Assembly: GCA_007258455.2 (NCBI GenBank)
Contig: VDFB02018415.1
Coordinates: 1 to 64,000, forward strand
Length of the DNA stretch: 64,000 nt
From: Sequoia sempervirens
Lineage: Eukaryota; Streptophyta; Pinopsida; Cupressales; Cupressaceae
Reading direction: 5' to 3'
Below the pieces are notes generated by a model. It searched no databases. It saw nothing but the letters and a program-made list of their open reading frames with translations, and had not been told where the DNA came from. Positions 1 to 9,223 of this stretch are shown one piece after another. The translations under genes and the position numbers were made by a program. Numbering within the stretch: the stretch's first letter is position 1; each line of letters begins with the position of its first letter.

Positions 1-2
1 AA

Positions 3-351
3 ACATATTTAATTTCAATTGGTGTATTAATTAATGCAACCTTTCATGTTTCAACTGCAAATCAAGATTTAGAGGGTGTTCAACATGTTGAGCATGAGTC
101 TATAACAAAAGTTCAGGAACATGATGTGGACCCATCAGGTAAAGAGAACCACTCTAATGTTCTTTCAATTAATCAAATACTTGTAACAATACTTGTAACA
201 ATAATAATAAAACATATCAGTTTAACATTTCTTTCTTATTGTAGCAGATCCCCCCTTGAAGCGGTGTCCATGTCATGAGCAGATGACTACGTGTACATTA
301 AGATCACAAGCAGAGGGTAGAAACACTAATGGGGGACAAATATTGATTTAG
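3..351 (+). pseudogene. Possible last two exons of the CACTA-encoded protein
   Basis: A reading frame is open from the window edge to 138, where a CAG/GTAAAG splice donor follows. It can resume after an acceptor at 246-247 (...ttattgtagcag) and run in frame to a TAG at 349-351. The second exon contains Cys- and His-rich residues (RCPCHEQMTTC). No known transposase domain is visible in these ~80 residues. The assignment rests on position inside the CACTA element plus matching splice phase, so it is tentative. It could equally be chance open frame. Confidence 0.3.
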
Positions 352-459
352 AAAATGATACTCCACTTCAGCTTTATGTAGCTTTCAAAAAGAAACAAAA
401 AAAAAAGTGATTGTAATCATATCATGACAACCATATTTTTGATAATATGTAAAAACTGA

Positions 460-610
460 AAGAATGATTACTATATGTTAATGAATGAATGTGAATATGT
501 TAATTAATGAAATGTTATATGTTAATGAATGAATGTTATATGTTATTAATGGATGAATGAATGAATGTTATATGTTATTAATGGATGAATCAATGATTAA
601 TGTTATATGA
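460..610. repeat. Degenerate short repeats of the gaatgttatatgttaatg type
   Basis: The words atgaatgaatg, ttatatgtta and atggatgaatg recur several times over ~150 bases between the putative exon and the CACTA subterminal zone. It looks like ordinary AT-rich slippage sequence. Confidence 0.6.
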
Positions 611-869
611 TTGGGTATGGGGAATTGAGAGTGATGTGAGGGAGGGGTGCCCAAATGAGCTTCCACCATCACGTGGTTGGCCTTGTTAAGTAGAGAATAT
701 TAAACTATACTCAAAACAAAGAGAAGCTCAATAAGGTAATGCACTTTTCAATATAAGAAATGCATCGTTTGAAGCATCAAACCAATATGTAGTCTGTATG
801 TATGATCAGTCATCAGTCTCCGCAATGGTAAATTTCCACGAATATATAATATATATTTTTTTTTTTAAA

Positions 870-1457
870 TTTTGCTTCTTCGTCGCAATTTCAACGATAA
901 CAACCGACGAATCAATAGAAAGCCTTGACGAAGTTGCTATAGCTATGATGACGATTTTGTCGTAACTCACTACCCAGTTTGTCACCCTTCCGATGATATT
1001 TCAGCGTTGCCACCACGACCCTCTTTGTCAATTTCATCGAACTTTCGATGAACTTTTAGTGTTCTTCCGACGCTACTACTTTCCTATTTCATCGCACATT
1101 CGACGAATGTTTCATGTTCTTTCGACGCTACTACTTTAGTATTTCGTCGCTATTTCGATGAACTTTCCATGTTTCCACGCTAATGCTTGCCCATTTCGTC
1201 GAACCGACGATGAACTTCTGGTGTAATTCGTCAGTGGATAAACAAAGTTTTCGTCGATTTTCTGACAAAATCCTAAGGTATTTCACGATGCTGTCGACCG
1301 ACGATTCTTCGTCGTTATTTCGACGTTTAATTTGTCGTTGGCCTTGCGACGAAAAAATAGCGACAGAAAATTTTTTGCCATTGTGTCGCTCTTCCGACAG
1401 AGATTTGTCGAACGACCGATGAACGACCGTCAGAAAATGGTGTCAAATCCTGTAGTG
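870..1457. repeat. CACTA subterminal repeat array (CGTCG/CGACGA)
   Basis: More than a dozen copies of ttcgtcg, tttcgacg, cgacgaa and close variants occur here in both directions. The base composition is clearly different from the flanks. In CACTA elements such arrays bind the element's own DNA-binding protein (TnpA type), and density near the end is expected. The array stops exactly at the terminal CACTA motif. Confidence 0.8.
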
Positions 1458-1511
1458 AGAGGAAGATTTACAGGAATTAGAATTCCCCACTAGGTTAAGA
1501 AGGACTTGAGA

Positions 1512-2980
1512 AAGGGGAGAATCATCATCACCCATCCCTTCACCAGCATCATCCACATCTTCACATCCGGAAGTTGAGGCTATACCCATCCCTAAAGTCG
1601 TTCCCATTCAACAGCCTCAGCCTATCATTAACCAACCACAACCACCACCCCCACTGTTACCAATGGCTTTCCTTGCCAATAACCCATCACCCTTTTTCTT
1701 CCAGGCCTACAATGCTATGCCCAAAAACCCTGAGCATTTCTGTTCAAAATTCCATGTCAATGACCCAAATAGGACTGCAGAAGAACACATAAGGATTTTC
1801 CAAACCTATCTTAAAGAAAAAGGGATTGTTCATGAGGATGTTGCCTATAGATTGTTTCCTTATTCACTAGGAGAAGAATCCTTTTACTGGTACAATCATC
1901 TCCCTGCTGGTTCAATTCTTAATTGGAATGATCTTGAAAAGGCCTTCTTATAGAAGTTCAAAATACCCATCAGTGCCAATGAGTTATATCTGCAATTCAT
2001 CAAAGTTAAGAGAGAGGTTAATGAACCAATATCCAGTTTCAATAATAGGTTCCACCGGGCATACACCAGACTGCAAGATCCATATGTTTTAGACGATGGT
2101 ACAGCCCTGGGAGTCTATTATGAAGCTCTAGATAGCCTAACAGCAACTTTTCTGAAGTGGAGACCCAATCCTCCCAGTACCCTAGCTGATGCTTATACAG
2201 AGGTTGTTAAGCTTAGCACAGATTTGAAACAACACTTAACAGGACCATTACCTTCTCTAGGACCAGTCGCACATCGCAATCAGGTTCAGGCAGTGAATCA
2301 TGCGCTTGCTAATCATACTCCAATCATGAATCCAGTTCCTCAATTGCCCATGGTACCACATCCTGGTCATCCCATGAACCAAGCTTCCCCAATGATGAAC
2401 TTCCCTCAATAGCAGGTTAACCAGCCTATGTATCCATCACAGTTGAATAGTTTCCCTGCTTATTTGCAGAATTCTGAGGTGTTGCATCAATCTATGGGAT
2501 TTGCTACAATGCATGTCCATCCTCAGAATAATCAAAACCAGATCCCTTACCGAGATCCAAATAAGGAAAGGATTGATGAAATGGCAGAACAGATAAAGAA
2601 GTTGAATTTAGAGGTGACCTACTTAAGGAATCAAAATAATCAACTACAAGTTGCCCAGAAGACTATGCAGTCCAATCAGAACATGGAGTTTTCACAAGGA
2701 CAAAGTTTTGACAGAGGACAGTGTAATGAGAGAGGGTTCCATAATGACAGGGGATATAATCAGGATAGGGGTTACAACAATGACAGAGGCTACAATAGTG
2801 ATAGGAGACAGAATTTTGATAAGAGGCCATCACAGGGGCATAATAGAACTTGGAATACAGGCCCCAATAATGGAGGAGTCCCCACCCCATTGGATCAATC
2901 AGTTAATCAAGTGGTCAACCAATCTGCAAATCAACCGGTCAAGATAAGCCTCCCAGTGGTGTATATCTGGCTGAAGCAGC
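1512..2980 (+). pseudogene. Element A gag (capsid/nucleocapsid), broken
   Basis: The frame is open upstream of the first visible ATG (1663), with a Pro/Gln-rich stretch, so the true start is probably lost or farther upstream. Residues encoded at ~1740-2215 have the look of a retrotransposon capsid (HIRIFQTYLK, SFYWYNHLPAGSI, FNNRFHRAYTRL). In-frame TAG stops lie at ~1951 and 2410; both could come from CAG. The C-terminal part (2700-2830) carries repeated NDRGY/QDRGY units, basic and glycine-rich, likely RNA-binding. A frameshift near 2945 separates it from the zinc knuckle. The role would be packaging the element's RNA in cytoplasmic particles. Confidence 0.8.
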
Positions 2981-4382
2981 CTTGTCAGGATGGTGCAGGC
3001 TCCATAAGACAAGCCAACATTCAGAGTTGGAATGTCCAGAATTCCAAACTGCTGCCTCTATTTTCCAGTATGAGGTAGAAAACAATGCTAATGGACAAGA
3101 AATTGTCCCTTCTACACCGTATGACTCTCCTATGCTGGTCTTAAACCGTGCCCCCTTTCCAACAAGTGAGAAAAATGTACCAAAGGAGGAATCTGATTCT
3201 GGGGAAGAAAAAATAGATCAAATTTGTAATGAGGATGAAGTTGCTCATTTATTCAATGAGGAAGCAATGAATGACAATGGCCCCCTGGATCAGGAAGAAA
3301 ATTATGTTGAAGAAGTGCAGATGTTTCAGAGACAAGGTCTGAGGGATATGCCTCATAGGCGTCCACAGCCTGGGGGACCTTTTACTACTTCTATTCCTCC
3401 CAACAACTTCAGTACCCCTCCAGATCCTAATGCTAGCAATAATCCGTCCTATCCACCTATTTCCAGACAATACCTTTCGAAGGAAAGACAAGCTCAAACT
3501 GACCAGCAGAAGGAAAAGACTGTTCAAGTTGGCAAGGACAAGGCGGATGAACCTTTTAGGGAAATCTCCACTGATATGAGTGAGGAGCAAATGACTTCCT
3601 ATGTTGCTGAAGAGTTCAAGAAACTAAAGGTAAATCTTTCAGCATTTGAATTACTAAGATTCCCTACAATTAGGAAGGCAGTTTTAGGTACTTATGATGC
3701 ACATCCAGCGTTATTGGCTAAATCTTCAAAAGAGGATATTGGAAAGATTTCTAGTTCTCAGCCTGAGAAGACACAAAATCGGACTAACTTGCCTCCTAGA
3801 GATAAAGGGAGAGAAAGGGACAAAACCCAAGTGGCCCAGGTCGATACTCAACCCACTTTGTTTCAGGGGAGGACAGAAACTCCACCATTCTTGATCTCTG
3901 TCTGTATATTCGGTAAGAATCTGCATAATTGTTTATTAGATTCTAGTGCTTCTACTAATGTGATGCCATTTGGAGTTTGTAGAGCCCTAGGAATTACACC
4001 TGTTGACTCACAGAAGAAGGTGACTCAGTTGGATAGAACCGAAGTGAATGTGGTAGGAGAACTAAACATGATTCATATGCAGATATCTTCTGACCCAAGA
4101 ATTCAACAGGTTATCAATATTCAAGTAGCTGATATTCTAGATGCATAGGGTTTGATTTTGGGAAGAGATTTCACCAAAGCTTTGAATGGATATGTGTCCA
4201 CTGATCACTCTCACATGTGGTTTCCATGGAAAGGAGTGCCCAATCAGATCAGAATTGAGAGAGAGCCAAGAATGAAATACATGATTACAGAATACCAAAA
4301 GACTTCAACAGAAGTTCTGATATCAGAAGTAGGAATGGGAAGTTACATGCTGTCAAATCAGTATGAAGAATCAGACTCATAA
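2950..4382 (+). pseudogene. Element A zinc knuckle and aspartic protease region, broken
   Basis: After the frameshift the frame starts with a Tat-style knuckle (WCRLHKTSQHSELEC, ~2979-3023). An acidic, low-complexity linker of ~250 residues follows, then a retropepsin-like core (SVCIFGKNLHNCLLDSSAST, ~3897-3956). The usual catalytic D-S/T-G-A reads D-S-S-A, which a single G to A change could produce. An in-frame TAG at 4146 interrupts the usual GLILGRDF segment, which continues to 4382. The protease would cleave the polyprotein. Confidence 0.8.
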
Positions 4383-4388
4383 GAGGTA

Positions 4389-4688
4389 TTGATGTTGCAT
4401 ACGATGCCTATTGATGTTGAAACAGGGTCTAGCTATGTTGAAGTTTTGACAGAATCAGTTGAAGAAGAAGAACCTGAAGATAATCAGATCAGCCTGTTAG
4501 ACAGCTTTCAAGAGTTTATCAAGCAGTGTGTTCAAAATCAAATGCACCTAGGTAAGAGGACAAGCTTTAAGGAATTACTCTTACCAAACTGGTATAGAGT
4601 TCATAATGCTTCCCACTCAGAGCTGGAGTGTTGTTTGTGCTAGACAGCAGTAGAGCAGGTACAGAAAGGCCTAAACCCAACTCAAGTT
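4389..4688 (+). pseudogene. Element A protease to RNase H linker
   Basis: An acidic open stretch (VEEEEPEDNQ) ends at a TAG at 4641-4643. I recognise no domain. It joins the protease to the RNase H that follows and has no separate function that I can name. Confidence 0.5.
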
Positions 4689-5435
4689 GTGGAGGCAAAG
4701 GTGAATAACCCTCAAGAAAAATATAAAGGGGAGAAACCTATATTGACTAAGGGATCTTCTAACACTGACAAGCCAAATAATATGGTGAAGAAAACTACCA
4801 CTGTAGAATGTTGGACTCTCAAATTTGATGGATCCAAATCCAAGCATGGAGCTGGAGCAGGGTTTGAACTGATTAGCCCAAAAGGTAAAAATTTCTTTGC
4901 AGCCCACAGGCTTCAATTTCATTGCACCAATAATGTAGCAGAGTACGAAGCATTAATTCATGGACTTCTTATGGCACTTAAGAAAAGGGTCAAGATTCTA
5001 CAATTTTTTGGTGATTCTGAATTAGTAGTCAATCAAGTAAGGAGACAATATTCATGCCACGATAGGAGAATTACCAATTATAGGCATAGAGTGTGGGACC
5101 TCATTGAGGGATTTAATGCCTTTAATATTCAACTCATACCACGACAGAAGAATCAAACTGTTGATTCTCTGGCCCAAGTAGCAAGCACTCTGCAGCCTTT
5201 ATCTCTGTTAGGATTGAATAAATTTACTGTAGAATTGACTCCTGTGCCATCAGTCCCAGACAATGTTACTAATTTTCAGGTGTTTGAGGATGACAAGCAT
5301 ATTCTATATTTTATCACAAATATAGATGTCTTTGCTTCCCAAGTCATCGATGAAACAGAACCTCAGGAAGCAGAATTAGATCTAGAAGGTGTGATGAATC
5401 TGAAGTCTAATACTATTCCAAGGGGAATGGTATAA
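4689..5435 (+). pseudogene. Element A archaeal-type RNase H (aRNH), placed upstream of the RT
   Basis: The frame encodes a type I RNase H of the plant/archaeal kind. The catalytic positions can be read in order: FDGS (~4829), AEYEAL (~4940), GDSELVV (~5013) and a final NQTVDSL (~5155), giving D-E-D-D. This domain degrades the RNA strand of the RNA/DNA hybrid during reverse transcription. In most Tat elements I know it follows the conventional RNase H; here it precedes the RT. The frame ends in a TAA at 5433-5435 (possible CAA to TAA), and the protein resumes at once in the same frame. Confidence 0.85.
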
Positions 5436-6914
5436 TTAGAGCAAATTTTTGATATGGATAAGATCAGAGATCAAGAACAAGAATCGAAGAAAGAATCAAT
5501 CAGTGGACAGTGTGACACTCAGAATGTGGGAATTGAGGACAATGTTAAGAACATTTTCAGTGGCAAAGTATGCACTCCAGTAGAAAGAGAAGGGATAATT
5601 GAAGCTTTACACAGCTTTCCAGATATAATAGCCTGGGGTTATAAAGATTTGAAGGCTTATGATATGTCAATCATAACTCATACTATACCCCTGAAGCCAA
5701 GTGCTAAGCCTTTTAGACAGAGACAGAGACCTATCAATGCATTATTGGAACCACTTAAACAAAAAGAAGTTTAGAAGTTACTATCTGCTAGAATCATATT
5801 TCCTGTTAGGCATTTAACGTGGGTAGCCAACCTGGTTCCAGTAAGAAAAAAGAATGGAGAAATTAGGCTCTGTGTTGACTTTAGGAATTTAAATAGATCA
5901 TCAGAAAAAGATAACTATCCAGTTCCTTCACTGGATGAAGTGCTTCTGGTGGTCAATGGATCTCAGATGATGTCCTTTCTAGATGGTTATTCAGGGTACA
6001 ACCAAGTAATGGTTCAGTATGAGGACAGACACAAGACTGCTTTCACAACTAAGTGGGGTACCTTTGCCTACAAGAGAATGCCATTTGGACTCATTAATGC
6101 AGGGGCCACATTTCAGAGAGCTATGGATATCGCCTTTAAGGATATCATAGGCAAATGCATCATCATTTATATGGATGACCTGACTTTTTTTTCGAAAAAT
6201 AGAGGGGATCACATCTCAGATTTGCATAAAGTGTTTCAAAAGTGCAGAGAATTTGGCATATCCCTAAATCCCAAGAAGTGTATTTTTGGAGTAACAGAAG
6301 GGAAGTTACTGGGACATGTGATATTAGAAAAGGGAATTGTTGTTGATCCAAAGAGAGTGGAGGCAATATTGAAGATTCAGCCGCCTGCTAGCAAAAAGGA
6401 AATGAAGTCTTTCTTTGGTAAAATCAACTTCGTCAGAAAATTTATTATTGGATTTGCTGAAATTGTTAAACCATTAAATGCAATGTTGAAACAAGATGCC
6501 AAGATTGAATGGACTACAGAAGCGAAGGAGGCATTTGCAGAGATCAAAAGAGCCATTGCTGATGCTCCAGTATTGGTAAGTCCTGATTACAACAAACCCT
6601 TTTATATCTATTCATTTGCTTCAAACCATTCATGTGCTGGAATGCTAACTCAAAAGATTGATGAGGGAAGTAAGCATCCTATTGCTTTTATGAGTGCACC
6701 GTTAAAAGATGTTGAGTTAAAGTATCCAAGTGTGGAGAAGCAAGCATATGCCCTGGTCAAAGCAGTAAAGAAATTCAGACATTATATCCTCAGAAATAAG
6801 GTGTATGCAATTGTCCTCAATTCTGTAGTTAAGTTACTCCTAATGCAGAATGAATTAGGTGAGCGTAGAGCTAAATGGGTGACCATGCTACAGGAGTATG
6901 ACATTGAGATCTAG
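5436..6914 (+). pseudogene. Element A reverse transcriptase and conventional RNase H, broken
   Basis: RT landmarks appear in order: CVDFRNLN, FLDGYSGYNQV, MPFGLINAGATFQ and YMDDL (~6169). One TAG at 5772-5774 breaks the N-terminal part. The conventional RNase H that follows (~6580-6914) keeps its fold-like sequence but not its catalytic acids. The usual DAS reads FAS (YSFASNHS) and the EKE motif reads EKQ. The frame ends in TAG at 6912. The enzyme would copy element RNA into cDNA in virus-like particles. Confidence 0.9.
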
Positions 6915-8273
6915 CCTATGAAGCTAGTAAGAGGATAAGGACTAACTCGGACTATGGCGGAAATGGGCCCTAAATTATTTGTTCAGAACTATAATATTGA
7001 AGAGGTTTCTCCTGATGGCTGGTATGATGACCTAGTGTATTATCTGTTGAATCAAAGACCTCCAGGTCATCTTAATGTTGTTCAGAGGAGAGCTTTACGA
7101 TTGAAGAGTGATGGTTTCATGTTGAAAGGAGCTATTCTGTATAAGAAAAATTATGAAGGCATTTACTTGAGGTGTCTCGGGAAACAGGAAGCCGAAAGAG
7201 TGATGAATGAATTTCATAAGAAATATGGTACTGGTCATGGCTCTGCAATTGCCACAGTAAATCAAATTTTGAGGGCAGGATATTACTAGCCTATGTTGTT
7301 CAAAGATGTTCGTCATCATGTACGGACTTGTCACACTTGCCAGACTGCAACAACAAGAGAAAGGTATGCAGCCCTTCCGCTCTGATCGGTCACTGAGGTA
7401 AGACCTTTTGCTTAGTGGGGAATGGATTTCATAGGTCCCATCAACCCACCATCTTTTGCAGGACACAGGTACATTCTCACTATCACTGATTACTTTACAA
7501 GATGGACTGAAGCTTTTGCTTGTAGGCAGTGTACATTTGAGGTAGTGATTGATTTTTTAGAGTCTGCTATTCTTAATCGATTTGGATGTCCTATTGTTGT
7601 TGTCTGTGATAATGGTCTCGCCTTTGCATCTTTGAAATTCTCAAATTGAGCTTTTGATCATGGCATTATTGTGAAGTTTGCATCTAATTATTACCCCAAG
7701 GGTAATGGCCTAGCAGAGTCCTCCAATAAGAACCTGTTGACTGTTATCCGTAAGCTGCTAGAAAGGAACCCAAAGGACTGGCATACCCAGCTTCATTTTG
7801 CCCTTTGGGCAGATCGTACCAGACTTAAGTCTTCCATTGGAACATCTACTTATCACTTGGTGTATGGTCTGGAGCCAGTATTCCCTATTCAACTCAAGAT
7901 CCCAACTTTACAATTTATAAATTAGTTTTATGATGAAGGGGATAGAAGGGAGGCTAGGTTGGCAGAACTACTGCACCTTGAGGAAAAACGAGACAACGCC
8001 CTGGAGAATTTTTCCAAACATCAAGGGATAGTTAAGAGATGGTTTGATAGGAGGGCTAAGGTCAAAGCATTCAGAATTTCTGACCTTGTCCTATACTGGG
8101 ATAAACCTCATAATCAGAAAGGGAACCATGGAAAATTTGATAAACTGTGGCTTGGCCCATATCAGATTGCTGAAATACTTGAAGATAATGCCTTCCGTCT
8201 GAAGACTCTCACGAGAGAGGATATCCCACTGCCTATCAATGGGCAGTATTTGAAACATTATTTCCAGACCTGA
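6915..8273 (+). pseudogene. Element A integrase, broken
   Basis: The N-terminal zinc site is readable as H...H then CHTC (~7200-7340), followed by the catalytic core: WGMDFIGPI (D), VCDNGLAF (D) and GNGLAESSNKN (E). The C-terminal region (FRISDLVLYWDK, KLWLGPYQI, NGQYLKHYF) resembles the chromodomain-free tail common in Tat elements. Stops occur at ~6937, 7288, 7382, 7415, 7648 and 7923. Most are explained by C to T or G to A changes. The integrase would insert cDNA into the chromosome with a 5 bp target duplication. Confidence 0.88.
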
Positions 8274-9223
8274 GCTATTTTCAGCTCCTTGCTCTGTATA
8301 TAGTTAGTCTAGGTTGCTTTGCTTGTCTTGTTTTGTTAGAGTAGGTTTCCCTTTTTGCTTTGTTTGCTTCGGTTTGCTTTGGTTTGTTTTGGTTTGTGCT
8401 ACTCTTTCTTTTGGTTCCTTCTCTTTTGGGATCTTTGGGTGCGTCTGTATGGCAATGTTGACGAAGCAGGTCTGATGTTCTTGGCATTTTTTTTACAAAC
8501 TCCAATCATCCTTCCAGGACAGTATGGTACGAATTCTCTGTCCTATGTCACTTATCCTTATGTGGAAGCAAAGGGTTTTCTAGTCAGTGTGAACAGGAAT
8601 ATATTGGGGTCTTATACTTATAATTCTTAATATACCTGAAGTTGCAGAAGGTCCTTATAAGGTCTGATCAGGTGAAAAATCCTTTTCTGCTCTAGCGCCA
8701 CTATGGTTCTCAGCCCTGAGTGTGGACTTCACTGTTCACAGGTTGAATGAAATGAGTGAAAAGAAAAGAAATATCAGTAGAGAAGAAAAAAAGAGAAAAA
8801 AAAAAAAAAATATTGAAAATCAAAAGGTTTGAATTCAACTTATCAGGGGGATCTGAACATCTCTATCAGGGCTATGGACACCTGGCTGGCAGTAGAGCTA
8901 TGTTCAGGAAGGTCACAGCGATAACCTCATCGGGGCTATGGATGCCTGACTGGCAGCGAGGCTCTATCCAGATTGCTTTTAGAGTATGAATCTTTACGTA
9001 GCTTGTTCATACTAAGTTTGGTCCTTATTGTAACTGAAAGGAGGTAATGAATGCATATGCACACACTTAGACCCTGGTATAGGAAACTTTCAATGACTAG
9101 GGGTTTCTTTGTTTAAACATGAAGTGGTGACTAGATGTCTAAGTTGAAACCGGGAGTTCTGGGTTCTTGATTTCAGTTCATCATCAAAATATTCAAGAGC
9201 ATTTCCCCATTAGAGTCACCATT
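8274..9223 (+). other. Element A 3' untranslated tail
   Basis: No coding frame is visible. The first 150 bases are T/G-rich (repeated ggtttgctttgg). A purine run at ~8756-8812 contains a long poly-A. A near-duplicate pair follows: ggctatggacacctggctgg (8870) and ggctatggatgcctgactgg (8934). The last bases before the LTR read agagtcaccattt. On the opposite strand that resembles a tRNA primer site (see findings), so element orientation at this edge deserves a check. Confidence 0.55.

Larger units (their letters stand above)
1..1457. mobile_element. CACTA (En/Spm) DNA transposon, one terminal part
   Basis: The bases at 1441-1457, read on the minus strand, begin CACTACAGGATTTGACA, the CACTA terminus typical of plant En/Spm elements. 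The preceding ~570 bases are packed with short CGTCG/CGACGA motifs in both orientations, the usual subterminal transposase-binding array. The other end lies left of the window. The 3 bases after the end (aga, 1458-1460) would be the target duplication, but their partner is not visible. Gypsy gag sequence resumes immediately afterwards, so the element sits in or just upstream of the gag of element A. Confidence 0.85.
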
